Shown here: positions 19,114-28,900 of the stretch, in pieces
Layout: each line of letters opens with the position of its first letter
Position numbering within the stretch: the first letter of the stretch is position 1
Assembly (NCBI RefSeq): GCF_001399975.1
Contig: NZ_LKBD01000002.1
Span: 124,001 to 188,000 of the forward strand
Direction: 5' to 3'
Length of the DNA stretch: 64,000 nt
DNA from: Pseudoalteromonas sp. P1-9
GTDB lineage: Bacteria; Pseudomonadota; Gammaproteobacteria; Enterobacterales; Alteromonadaceae
Notes under the pieces: generated by a model
The model's input: the letters and a program-made list of their open reading frames with translations, nothing else
Databases searched by the model: none
What the model was told of the DNA's origin: nothing
Translations under genes and position numbers: made by a program

Positions 19114-20205
19114 TTAACCTCTTTCAGGTAAAATCATTGGCTTAGGCGCATGAGTCAGTAACTTAAAGCCATTTTCAATAACCAAAATATCATCCTCTAA
19201 ACGCACACCACCAAAGTTTGGAATATAAATTCCCGGTTCAATCGTAATGACATTACCGGCTTCAAGATGGTAATCACAGTTAGGTTTTATAATTGGAAAT
19301 TCATGTAAAAATAATCCTACGCCATGGCCTAACCCTTCACCTGCATACTCAGCAAAGCCCGCATTTTCAATAACGCGATGACTTGCTTTCAAAGCATTGG
19401 TTGCAGCAGCACCTGCAACCACTTCAGCCATAGCTGCAGCCTGTGCATCTGCGACAGTTTGATAAACCAATTGTTGTTTTTCACTGGCTTCGCCATAAAT
19501 ATAACTACGCGTCATATCAGAGCGATAACCATTAATTACGGCGCCAAAATCTAAGGTAATAAAATCACCTACAGCGAGTTTGCGATCACCCGGCATACCA
19601 TGTGGTAAAGAGGTGCGCTCGCCAAATAACAAAATCGTGTCAAAGCTCATGCCATTTGAACCGAGCTTTTGCATGCGATATTCAAGCTCAAGTGCAATAT
19701 CGCGCTCACTGGCTCCGGTTTTAAAGTAAGGCAATGTTTCGTTAAGTGCTTGGTCGGCAATCGCTGCTGCGAGCTCAATTTGCTTCACTTCCCAATCATC
19801 TTTTACTGAGCGCATACGTTCAACAACGCCTTGAATTGGTGTTAATTGTGCTGCTGACAACTCTGCATTTATTGCTTGCCAAGCCCCAACATTAATGTGA
19901 TCAGCTTCAAAACCGAGCTTAGCACCTTGGTCGATAAGGCGATTAAAGCAATGGCCTAACGTTTCGTTATCACGGTCGCGACAAATTACTTCAAAGCCTT
20001 GGCTTTCATTTGTGGCTTGCTCTGCGTAACGGTAATCAGTGACTAAATAACCACTATTTTGATTAATCACTAAATACGCGGCATGACCGCTAAAACCAGA
20101 TAAATAGCGAATATTCTCGTAGCCAAAAATCAATGCGCTATCGAGTTGTGAACTGGTTAATAAACTGCGAAACGTCGCTTGGCGCGATAAAAATGGGCTA
20201 CTCAT
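19114..20205 (-). CDS. M24 family Xaa-Pro aminopeptidase/dipeptidase
   Basis: A 363-residue two-domain cytoplasmic metallopeptidase. It has a creatinase-like N-terminal domain (to about residue 130, with SALIFGYENIRYLSGFSG) and a pita-bread M24 catalytic domain. The metal ligands are visible: the Asp in TLDFGAVINGYRSDMTR (both Asp), the His in GHGVGLFLHE, and the Glu in ITIEPGIYIP and GVRLEDDI. Such enzymes release the residue before proline or hydroxyproline, or split Xaa-Pro dipeptides. The ATG overlaps the stop of the dehydratase-like gene by four bases, so both are translated together, pointing to use of collagen-like or proline-rich peptides. Confidence 0.93.
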   Translation of the reverse strand: MSSPFLSRQATFRSLLTSSQLDSALIFGYENIRYLSGFSGHAAYLVINQNSGYLVTDYRYAEQATNESQGFEVICRDRDNETLGHCFNRLIDQGAKLGFEADHINVGAWQAINAELSAAQLTPIQGVVERMRSVKDDWEVKQIELAAAIADQALNETLPYFKTGASERDIALELEYRMQKLGSNGMSFDTILLFGERTSLPHGMPGDRKLAVGDFITLDFGAVINGYRSDMTRSYIYGEASEKQQLVYQTVADAQAAAMAEVVAGAAATNALKASHRVIENAGFAEYAGEGLGHGVGLFLHEFPIIKPNCDYHLEAGNVITIEPGIYIPNFGGVRLEDDILVIENGFKLLTHAPKPMILPERG

Positions 20206-21248
20206 CGGAAAATAAATCCTGTGTTTAATGCATCGTTCTGATCAAAATAAAAAGTGTTTTTACCCACCACATTGGCGTTCCCACTCACCTCTGGGATCAC
20301 CGCCATGTAATCACCATATTCTAGTGTATCAACCACTTTAACGATGAACTGTGAACCTAAAATACTTTCAATCACAATCTCTTGCTGTGCTTCAATTTCG
20401 TTTTTAGCAAAGTGAATTGCTGCTCGCCCCGCTACACCCGAACCTGTTGGGCTACGATCTAACTCACCTTCAGCAAAAATACACACATTGCGACTATGCG
20501 AATCAGGGTTTTCCATTTGGGTAAGCGAAACAAAAATAGTGCCGTACAAAAAGCTTAAATCAGCTTCAAAAGGATGGTTAATTTCGGTGTTGGCACTCAC
20601 CGCCTGTTTAATACGCTTACCCCAATCAATAATTTGATTACTGTTATCTTGTTTTAGTGACAAACCGATTGCATCCGCATCCACATAGGCATAAAACGCA
20701 CCGCCGTAGGCTAAGTCAAAAGTCACAGTTCCTATGCCTTCGACTTCTATTTGCTGTGCTTTTATCGCTAAGAATGAAGGCACGTTTAAAAAGCGAATAT
20801 CGCTTACTTCACCATTATTAACCGTTACCGATGAGCGAATTTGACCACAAGGCACATCAAAATTAATCTGATTAACGCCCTCTTGTTTACTGGCAACACC
20901 CGACTCGATTGCCGCTTTAGATAGCGCGATAATCGCATGACCGCACATAGTGCTGTAACCTTCGTTATGTAAAAACAACACTCCCAAGTCACTGGTATCA
21001 CGCTCAGGTTCAACGATCAATGCGCCATACATATCTGCGTGACCGCGAGGTTCAAACATCAAGCCTTTTCGTAAATCATCATGATTAGCTAAACAATCCT
21101 GACGTTTTGCTAAAATGGTGTCGCCTTTTAAAGTAGGAAACCCCGATGTAATAATGCGTAACGGTTCACCACCTGTGTGCATTTCAAGAGTGGTAATTTG
21201 TTGCATTGCTTTGCTTGGTTGCCAATTAGCAAACGCATTTGTGTTCAT
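20202..21248 (-). CDS. Proline racemase family, probable trans-3-hydroxy-L-proline dehydratase
   Basis: A 348-residue protein of the proline racemase superfamily. The first catalytic cysteine is in STMCGH (Cys102). At the second site the sequence is RSPTGSG, with Thr268 where racemases and 4-hydroxyproline epimerases have Cys. The Cys/Thr pairing is the established mark of trans-3-hydroxy-L-proline dehydratase (as in human L3HYPDH), which gives delta1-pyrroline-2-carboxylate. It heads a minus-strand operon with an Xaa-Pro peptidase and an OCD-family reductase, which would complete the route to L-proline. The assignment rests on this residue and context; epimerase activity is unlikely without the second Cys. 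Confidence 0.88.
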   Translation of the reverse strand: MNTNAFANWQPSKAMQQITTLEMHTGGEPLRIITSGFPTLKGDTILAKRQDCLANHDDLRKGLMFEPRGHADMYGALIVEPERDTSDLGVLFLHNEGYSTMCGHAIIALSKAAIESGVASKQEGVNQINFDVPCGQIRSSVTVNNGEVSDIRFLNVPSFLAIKAQQIEVEGIGTVTFDLAYGGAFYAYVDADAIGLSLKQDNSNQIIDWGKRIKQAVSANTEINHPFEADLSFLYGTIFVSLTQMENPDSHSRNVCIFAEGELDRSPTGSGVAGRAAIHFAKNEIEAQQEIVIESILGSQFIVKVVDTLEYGDYMAVIPEVSGNANVVGKNTFYFDQNDALNTGFIFR

Positions 21249-21337
21249 ATTTAGCTTTCTATATCGAAATCAATATTTGCATACAATATACCTTTGAAAA
21301 TATTAAAATCAATATTAAGCCCAGCTGAAGTACTTGA

Positions 21338-22447
21338 TTATTGTTTAAATGGATTACTAAATGCTTTGTTTTTTATGAATTTTTCATCAGTTAAAGTGTG
21401 TAAAAATGCCACTAAGTCTTGCTTTTCTTGTTCAGTTAACTGAAAACCTTTAATAAATGCACTTTTATATGGATTTTCACGGCCATCACCACGATGCTTG
21501 CCAGTTGTTATATTGCGGCCAGCATCGGCATAGAAATCAATTACTTGCTCTAACGTTTGTAAACTACCATCGTGCATATAAGGCGCAGTTAAGGCGATAT
21601 TACGTAATGTTGGCGCCCTAAACTTACCCATATCTTGTGGCGTTTCTGTGATAGAAAATAATCCTTGATCACTTAGCGGAAAAGCCCCTTTTCCATCAAT
21701 ATTATAAAGCCCTGTATTATGAAACGGATGACGGTCTAATTGCTGTTTTTGGTGTGTGGTTGATTGCGTAAAGTTAAAACCACCGTGGCAGTGATGGCAC
21801 TCTAAACGCTCTGAAAAAAACAAATCCATACCGCGTATTTCGCTTGCTGTTAGGGCATCATCCTTCATCGCGTAGGCATATTGATCAAAACGGCTTTGAA
21901 ATGAAATCAAACTACGCGTAAAACTGGCAAGCGATTTAACAATGTGATCGAAACTCGCATCTTGTGTGCCAAAAGCGCGCTCAAATAATGCGTTGTACTC
22001 TGGCGTATTAAAGCGTGCTAACACCTCTTCTTCGTGCCCTGTCACCCCCATTTCAAGCGGTGTTTCACCAAATAACGGGAGTAAAATTTGCTGTTCTAAT
22101 TCTGTCATTTCAGAGTGAGCCCAAGTCAATGTTTTATTGTAAGCAACATTCACTAAGGCCTGCGCATTGCGATGATGTAGCTCACCTGTCGAACCAATCG
22201 AGGTTGGGATCATTTCGGAAAATGCTCGATCTTGCTGATGGCATGACGCGCAACTTTGCAAACCATTGGCTGATAAGTTTTTGTCATAAAATAAGTGACG
22301 ACCAAGTTCTACTTTGGCATCACTCATGGGATTAGTTGAAGGCACTTGCGGTTCGGGGAAACCCTCAGGTAATTGCCATTTATATGGCTTACTTGGCTCG
22401 CTACAACCCACAAGTAATAGTGCCAACAACAGTAAAGAACGACGCAT
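21338..22447 (-). CDS. mbnH: MbnH-family dihaem enzyme (MauG/cytochrome c peroxidase-like lipoprotein)
   Basis: A 369-residue dihaem cytochrome of the CcpA/MauG superfamily, with a lipoprotein signal (LLLVGCSEPS). Two c-type haem motifs are visible, CASCH (Cys66, Cys69, His70) and CHHCH (Cys217, Cys220, His221). The sequences KVELGRHLFYDKNLS and GKFRAPTLRNIALTAPYMHD are typical of the family. It lies one base after the MbnP gene. In the studied pair, MbnH oxidises a tryptophan of MbnP to kynurenine and so creates a copper site in the periplasm. The pairing makes that role more likely than plain H2O2 detoxification. No methanobactin genes are nearby. Confidence 0.9.
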   Translation of the reverse strand: MRRSLLLLALLLVGCSEPSKPYKWQLPEGFPEPQVPSTNPMSDAKVELGRHLFYDKNLSANGLQSCASCHQQDRAFSEMIPTSIGSTGELHHRNAQALVNVAYNKTLTWAHSEMTELEQQILLPLFGETPLEMGVTGHEEEVLARFNTPEYNALFERAFGTQDASFDHIVKSLASFTRSLISFQSRFDQYAYAMKDDALTASEIRGMDLFFSERLECHHCHGGFNFTQSTTHQKQQLDRHPFHNTGLYNIDGKGAFPLSDQGLFSITETPQDMGKFRAPTLRNIALTAPYMHDGSLQTLEQVIDFYADAGRNITTGKHRGDGRENPYKSAFIKGFQLTEQEKQDLVAFLHTLTDEKFIKNKAFSNPFKQ

Positions 22448-22448
22448 A

Positions 22449-23120
22449 TTATTCCTGATAAAATATCTTAGTTGTTAAATTGCTAAACAACTGCTGACAA
22501 ATCTCGTTCGCTTGTTCACTCATACAAGATCGAGAACGATCTACCTCAGAAAACAAACGGTCTAAGTCTAAAACAATCGGTTTATTCACATCGAATTGAG
22601 CTAATTCAAACTGATAACGGTTTGGAAAAGCACAAGGTGTTGATGGTGCGCGTAAACGCGATGCGCTTTTACAGCCGGTACTGCCTAAATGGAAAGCAAA
22701 GCCATTGTCGCCATCAAAGCGGAAAAACTTATGGCCTAACTGCCAACTCCAAAACATTTCACTAATGTTAAGTGGTGATGCCGCAGTAAGTGGATTAAGG
22801 TGATTTTCATTAAACGGAACCGCCATCTCAAATGATAGCTTTTTTCCTTCTAAATCACCTGCCATAAGCTCAACTTGCCAACTGCTTTTCTCACAATTTG
22901 CACCAATTAAGGCAACGCTGTTTGATGAAAAATGACTGGGCTTAATTGAGATTGCCGTCTTTGATGCAAATTCTGAGACAAACCACATAAGCGTTTGCCG
23001 CTCATCACATGTGCGTTGAACGCCATGTTGTTTTACAACAAATTCAATTTTAGTGGTCGATGGCTCTTTGCATGCAAACAAAAAGCTCATTAACAAAAGT
23101 ATACAAAATGACCTAAGCAA
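22449..23120 (-). CDS. mbnP: MbnP-family copper-binding lipoprotein (four-Cys motif)
   Basis: A 223-residue lipoprotein (lipobox LFAC, Cys17) of the MbnP family, formerly called the 'metallo-mystery pair' four-Cys protein. The family signature is clear: FWSWQLGHKF (Trp124, Trp126), HLGSTGC (Cys150), PCAFPNRY (Cys163), FDVNKPIVLDLDRLF and SCMS (Cys199), ending with IC (Cys208). One tryptophan of the W-x-W element is expected to be the residue converted by MbnH. It binds copper at the periplasmic face and may act as a chaperone or store. It is the first gene of a two-gene minus-strand operon, with a promoter in the 67-base gap shared with a divergent surface-protein gene. Confidence 0.92.
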   Translation of the reverse strand: MLRSFCILLLMSFLFACKEPSTTKIEFVVKQHGVQRTCDERQTLMWFVSEFASKTAISIKPSHFSSNSVALIGANCEKSSWQVELMAGDLEGKKLSFEMAVPFNENHLNPLTAASPLNISEMFWSWQLGHKFFRFDGDNGFAFHLGSTGCKSASRLRAPSTPCAFPNRYQFELAQFDVNKPIVLDLDRLFSEVDRSRSCMSEQANEICQQLFSNLTTKIFYQE

Positions 23121-23187
23121 GGTGGTTTACTCTCTTCATTGATTAGTTACACTGTAATTAATACAGGAACAGGATTCTAACAAAGTT

Positions 23188-25911
23188 ATGATGACTCAGA
23201 AACTTACACTGCTAACACTCGCTTTGGCAAGTGGCATTACCAGCCTAAACGCGATCGCACATACAGAACATGATAAGGCGCGTTATGTAACCGAAAACGG
23301 AATTGATAAAGGCGACTGCAACAACCCCGTCAGGCCATGTAAATCCATCGCCTACGCAGTATCGCAAGCAAGTAAAGGTGACAAAGTATTGGTTGCCAGC
23401 GGTCAATACGAGTTAAAAAATGAATCTGAGCTATTTTATTTACAAAGCGAGTTAGTACCCGTGTTAGGCGGCTTTAACCGCTTTGACCACTTTCAAGTAC
23501 AAAACCCTAATCGCAACAAAACACAAATTGTTGGTGCACCAATAGCCTTGCATGACATGCTGCAAAAGGCTGGCTTTAATGTCATTGCAGATACTAAAAG
23601 CTTAACAATTTCAAAACAGCTAAAACAAAAACTAGCGCGTCATCAAGCGCTTTTTGAGCAGCAAAGTAGCACAACATGTGAAAATGGCCGTGCTGGTTCG
23701 TATTCCTGTAACAATGTAGATTTAGTTGCCCACGTACCATTGCCAGCAAATACCTCAGGCAATGATATTTGGGGGCATGTTGATTTAAATAGTGGTATTG
23801 AATACGCCATTATGGGATTTTCTGATGGTATCCGCGTATACAATTTGGCAGATCCGACTAATCCAACATTAGTTGGACGTGTCGCAGGTGCTAATACCAC
23901 ATGGCGTGACATTAAAGTGCTGCAATACTACGATGAATCGTTAAACGCCTACCAAGCGTACGCCTATGTAACAGCTGAAGCAAACACTGGCGTGCAGATA
24001 ATTAACCTAAATAATTTACCCACATCGGTATCGCTCTCTGGTACTAACTTCACAGTGAGTAGCGCGCATAATGTGTATGTCAGTAATGTTGATTACAGTT
24101 TAAATCTACCGCTCAACGGCCAATCTGCAAAAATGCAAATCGTTGGTTCAAACAAATATGGCGGCTCGTTTACTACCTATGACTTAACAACGCCCAGTAA
24201 TCCCAGCAAAAGCTTTGATATTGGCTCAACATCACGGGCTAACTACACTCATGACGCCACCAGCATGTCGATAAACGACACCCGTGCTACGCGAGATTGC
24301 GTTAATGCCACTAGCGGTGTGTGTGATGTATTTATAGATTTTAACGAGAATGAAATTCGCATTTGGGATGCAACCCAATCTGCCAATACAGAACGTTTAG
24401 GCCAAGTTGGCTATGATGATGTTGATAGCAGCAGCCAGTATGTTCATTCAGGTTGGTGGCACGAGAACAAACGCTACGTGTATGTGCATGATGAGTTTGA
24501 TGAGAATAAAGGCGGTTTAAATACCACTGTACGCATTCTAGGTTTAGCCGATTTAACACAGCCAACGATTGTTGGTAAATGGACCAGTAATAACCGCACC
24601 ATCGACCACAACGGCTTTGTTAAAGGCAACCGTTATTACATGTCTAATTACGAGCGCGGTTTAACTATTTTAGATATTAGTGACCCAATCAATCCGCAAG
24701 AAGTTGGTTACTTCGATACATTCCCAACATCAGATAATCCATCATTTAATGGTGCTTGGGGCGCTTATCCTTATTTACCGTCTGGCAATATTTTAATCAG
24801 CGACATTAATAGCGGCTTGTACGTATTAAAAGATAACACTCGTGATAATAACGTTAATGTAGCGTTTGAAAACACCGAATTAATTGCTGAGCGCAGTGAT
24901 GAACTGCGCCTTGTCGTCACTAAGCCATCCGCAGTTAGCGATGAAGCTAGTGTTGAATTTGAAATCATCAATGGTAGCGCATTACTTGATAGTGATATGA
25001 ACCTACGAAATAGCTCTCAAACATTAACTTGGGCAGCCAACGATACAACACCTAAAGTAATTGGCATGGCGCTTACAGATAACGGTGAAACATCGCTTAA
25101 AGATTTTTATATTCGCTTACACAACGCATCAGGCAACCTTGAAATCGGTGATAACCGAATTATGAAAGTCACCATTAATGGCCTTGCCAGCCAAGGCAAA
25201 GTTGGTTTTGTTCAAACAAGCCGCACCTTCTCTGAAAAAACAGGTGATGTAAATATTGAATTAAGCCGCATGGGTGGCAGCCGCGGCCAAATTACCTTTG
25301 ACTACCAAGTTGAATACCTAACAGCGAGCAGTAACGATATTTCTTTTGAGAATGGCACTGTAACTTGGGCTGAAGGCGACACTGCCAATAAAACCATTGC
25401 ATTCAGCATTACGGACGATCAAGAAATTGAAGGTGCTGAACGCTTTATTATCAAGCTCACTAATAATGATGACAGCCTGTTAAGCAATCAGCAGATTGAA
25501 ATTACCATTTCAGATGACGATAGCAATAGCGCGCCTGAGGTGTACGCCGGTAACGATATAGAGTTGGCAACAAATGCATCAACAGTGTTAAATGCCGCAA
25601 CTGCGAGCGATGATCGCACAGAGCAACTGAATTATCAGTGGCAATTTGTCTCAGGTGTTGCAATTAATATCACTAATGCAGATAGCTTAACGCCCAGCGT
25701 TTCAGCTAGCAGCGAAGCGGGTACTGCTGTCATTTCATTTACAGCAACCGATGAACATGGCGCGAGCAGCAGTGATGAGTTAATCATTACCGTTGTTGCA
25801 CCAGTTATTCCAGTAGGCCCACCGGTACCAGAAGAATCAAGCTCATCCAGTGGTAGTTTACCTATTTACTTATTACTACTAATGTCACTGTTAGCAATTC
25901 GTAGAAGGTAA
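23188..25911 (+). CDS. Choice-of-anchor B family surface protein (LVIVD repeats, Calx-beta, C-terminal sorting tail)
   Basis: A 907-residue exported protein with a signal peptide (LTLLTLALASGITSLNAIA). A DUF1565-like parallel-helix stretch follows (KGDCNNPVRPCKSIAYAV). The 'choice-of-anchor B' domain spans about 170-560, with beta-propeller-like LVIVD repeats (GIRVYNLADPTNPTLVG, GLTILDISDPINPQEVG). Calx-beta-type domains then cover about 565-780, with a PKD/Ig-like domain to about 870. The end is a Ser-rich linker, one hydrophobic helix and RRR, resembling a GlyGly-CTERM/rhombosortase tail. It starts 67 bases from the MbnP gene in the opposite direction, suggesting shared control. Its biochemical role is unknown; a periplasmic or surface scaffold is likely. 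Confidence 0.87.
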   Translation: MMTQKLTLLTLALASGITSLNAIAHTEHDKARYVTENGIDKGDCNNPVRPCKSIAYAVSQASKGDKVLVASGQYELKNESELFYLQSELVPVLGGFNRFDHFQVQNPNRNKTQIVGAPIALHDMLQKAGFNVIADTKSLTISKQLKQKLARHQALFEQQSSTTCENGRAGSYSCNNVDLVAHVPLPANTSGNDIWGHVDLNSGIEYAIMGFSDGIRVYNLADPTNPTLVGRVAGANTTWRDIKVLQYYDESLNAYQAYAYVTAEANTGVQIINLNNLPTSVSLSGTNFTVSSAHNVYVSNVDYSLNLPLNGQSAKMQIVGSNKYGGSFTTYDLTTPSNPSKSFDIGSTSRANYTHDATSMSINDTRATRDCVNATSGVCDVFIDFNENEIRIWDATQSANTERLGQVGYDDVDSSSQYVHSGWWHENKRYVYVHDEFDENKGGLNTTVRILGLADLTQPTIVGKWTSNNRTIDHNGFVKGNRYYMSNYERGLTILDISDPINPQEVGYFDTFPTSDNPSFNGAWGAYPYLPSGNILISDINSGLYVLKDNTRDNNVNVAFENTELIAERSDELRLVVTKPSAVSDEASVEFEIINGSALLDSDMNLRNSSQTLTWAANDTTPKVIGMALTDNGETSLKDFYIRLHNASGNLEIGDNRIMKVTINGLASQGKVGFVQTSRTFSEKTGDVNIELSRMGGSRGQITFDYQVEYLTASSNDISFENGTVTWAEGDTANKTIAFSITDDQEIEGAERFIIKLTNNDDSLLSNQQIEITISDDDSNSAPEVYAGNDIELATNASTVLNAATASDDRTEQLNYQWQFVSGVAINITNADSLTPSVSASSEAGTAVISFTATDEHGASSSDELIITVVAPVIPVGPPVPEESSSSSGSLPIYLLLLMSLLAIRRR

Positions 25912-25934
25912 AAAGTTAGGCCTGATTATCTTTG

Positions 25935-25961
25935 AAAAAAAGCGCCTTTTGGCGCTTTTTT
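25935..25961. terminator. Bidirectional intrinsic terminator
   Basis: AGCGCC/GGCGCT pairs around a TTTT loop, flanked by a long A run on the left and a T run on the right. It ends transcription of the anchor-B gene and of the convergent cusA gene. Confidence 0.9.
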
Positions 25962-25964
25962 GCT

Positions 25965-28900
25965 TTATGCTTGGGTGCGTTCATTGCGATATAACAAGTA
26001 ATACGCACAAGGTAATACCAGCATACTAACCAGTGGGCTTATCACCATACCGCCAAGCATTGGCGCTGCAATTTTTTGCATCACCTCACTGCCCGTGCCG
26101 CCACCCAACATAATCGGTGTTAAACCAATTACGATAGTCAGTACCGTCATCGCTTTAGGGCGAACGCGCTGTACCGACCCCTGTTTAACCGCAGTTAAAA
26201 TATCCTGATGTTGCTTTAACGCCTGATTGAGGTAAATCAGCATCACGACACCAAATTCAGCCGCAACCCCCGCAAGGGCAATCATACCTACCGCAACCGC
26301 AACGGATAACTGATAATCCAGCAAATAAACAAACCATAATGACCCCGCCAGTGCCACGGGCAGTGTTAACATCACTAACGTTGCCTGCAGTGATGAATTG
26401 AATGCGAGGTAGAGAATGATGAAAATAATCGCCAAGGTAATTGGGATCAGCAATTCCAATTTACTGGTAACTCGTTCCATATACTCGTACTGGCCAGAAA
26501 AACGGATGCTGTGCTTAGCAGGCAGCACTAACTCACTATCCAGTGCCGCTTTGGCAGCCGCAATATAATCACCAATAACCGTATCTGGCGCTAAATCGAC
26601 AAATGTCCACGCAATAAAACGACCATTTTCGCTTTTAATCATCGCTGGGCCATCTTTAATTTCAATATCAGCAACCTGTTCTAGCGTGACCCATGCACCC
26701 GTTGGTGATAAAAACGGTAATGTTTTTAGCTCTTCAATTTGGTCACGATAGCGGCGTGGGTAGCGCAAGTTAATTGGAAAGCGCTCTTTGCCTTGCACCG
26801 ACTGGCCAATATTGGCGCCACCTAACGCATGCCTAACTAGATTTTGAATATCAGCAATATTTAAACCATATTTGGCTGCGTCTTTGCGCCTTGGTGATAT
26901 ATCAATATATCGCCCTGACTGCGCACGTTCGGCATACGCCGATAGCGTACCAGGTACATTCGCTAAAATACGCTCCACATCACGGCCTATTTGCTCAATT
27001 TGCGCTAAATCATCGCCCGAGATTTGAATGCCAACTGGAGTTTTAACACCGGTCGACAACATATCAATACGGGTTTTAATCGGTTGCACCCAGGCATTGG
27101 CAAGTCCCGGAAAATTCACACTCGCTTGCAACTCAGCAATAATGGTTTCAAGGGTGACTCCTTCGCGCCACTCGCTCTTTGCTTTTAACTGAATGGTGGT
27201 TTCAAGCATGGTGAGCGGCGCAGGATCGGTTGCGGTTTCTGCGCGGCCTACTTTACCAAATACGCTAAGTACCTCGGGCTGAGTTTTAATTAAGCGGTCG
27301 GTTTGTTGTAGTATTTCACCCGCTTCCGCAATGGAAACTCCCGGCAGCGTGGTTGGCATGTAGAGTAAGTCTCCCTCTTCTAGTTCAGGCATAAACTCAC
27401 TGCCTAATTTAGAAAGCGGGTAATAACTCGATGCCGCAATCACAATAGCAACCAACAGCGTAAATTTAGGTACTTTTAAGCACAGGTCTAAAATCGGGCG
27501 ATAAATTGCTACCAACGCGCGAGTGAGATAGTTATTTTGCTCATTTGGAATATTACCACGTACTAAATACCCCATTAACACAGGCACTAAGGTCACGCTT
27601 AACAGTGCTGCAGCCGCCATTACAAAAGTTTTGGTGTAAGCCAACGGGCTAAATAATTTACCTTCTTGAGCTTCAAAGGCAAACACCGGCATAAAGCTCA
27701 CCGTAATTAAAATTAGCGAGAAGAAAAGCGCAGGCCCTACTTCCACAGCAGCTTTACTTACCAATAGCCAATGCGCTTTTCCCTTAGCGTTTTCGCCCGT
27801 TTCAGCGCGATAATGCTCAAGGTGTTTATGGCAGTTTTCCACCATAACAATGGCTGCATCAACTAAAGCGCCAATCGCAATCGCAATACCACCCAAACTC
27901 ATAATATTGGCATTAATGCCCATTAAGCGCATTAGTATAAAGCCCGCTAATACCGCTAACGGTAAACAAATCACAGCCACTAGCGTTGACCGTGCATGCA
28001 TTAAAAAGACTAAGCACACCAAGGCAACCACGATCATTTCTTCAATCAGTTTTGACTGTAAATTTTCAACCGAACGTTCAATTAAGTTTGAGCGGTCGTA
28101 AACCGTTACAATCTCAACCCCTTGCGGTAGGCTCGGGGTAATTTGGGCAATTTTAGCTTTTACATTGGCAATGGTTGTCAGTGCATTTTCGCCATCTCGC
28201 ATCACCACGATGCCACCAACCACTTCTCCTTCACCATTTAATTCAGCAATACCTCGGCGCATCTGTGGGCCTAAACGAATAGTTGCAACATGTTCAAGTA
28301 ATAATGGGCTTCCATCATCGTTAATAATGCCAAGTGGAATGGCTTTAAATGCAGCTAAATCGGTTAAAAAGCCGCGACTGCGCACCATGTATTCAGCTTC
28401 TGCCATTTCAAGTACCGAGCCACCGACCTCGCTGTTAGCGTTTTCTATCGCTGACTTAACTTGTGTAAGCGTTATGCCGTACTGCATTAACCTTAGCGGT
28501 TCCACAACCACTTGATAGCTTTGCACCATGCCGCCAACGGTAGCTATTTCACTCACTCCTGTCACTGACTGCAATTCATACTTTAAAAACCAGTCTTGCA
28601 AAGTACGCAGCTGGGCTAAATTTTGCCGACCTGTTTTGTCAATTAAGGCATATTGATAAACCCAACCAACCCCTGACGCATCGGGTCCTAAAGTTGGTTT
28701 GGCATCACTTGGTAAATTAGCGGTAACTTGGTTTAGGTATTCAAGCACCCGCGAGCGTGCCCAATACAAGTCGGTATCGTCTTCAAAAATAATGTACACG
28801 TAAGAGTCACCAAAAAAGCTAAAACCTCGCACTGTTTTTGCTTTTGGTACCGCCATTAAACTGGTTGATAACGGATACGTTACTTGCTCTTCAACTACTT

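Noticed and set aside
19114-21248. 4-hydroxyproline epimerase pathway
   Set aside because: The second catalytic Cys is replaced by Thr268 and no D-hydroxyproline oxidase or deaminase genes are present; the Cys/Thr form fits the dehydratase.
21338-22447. Plain cytochrome c peroxidase
   Set aside because: The adjacent four-Cys MbnP gene makes the MbnH subtype the better call, though the fold is shared.
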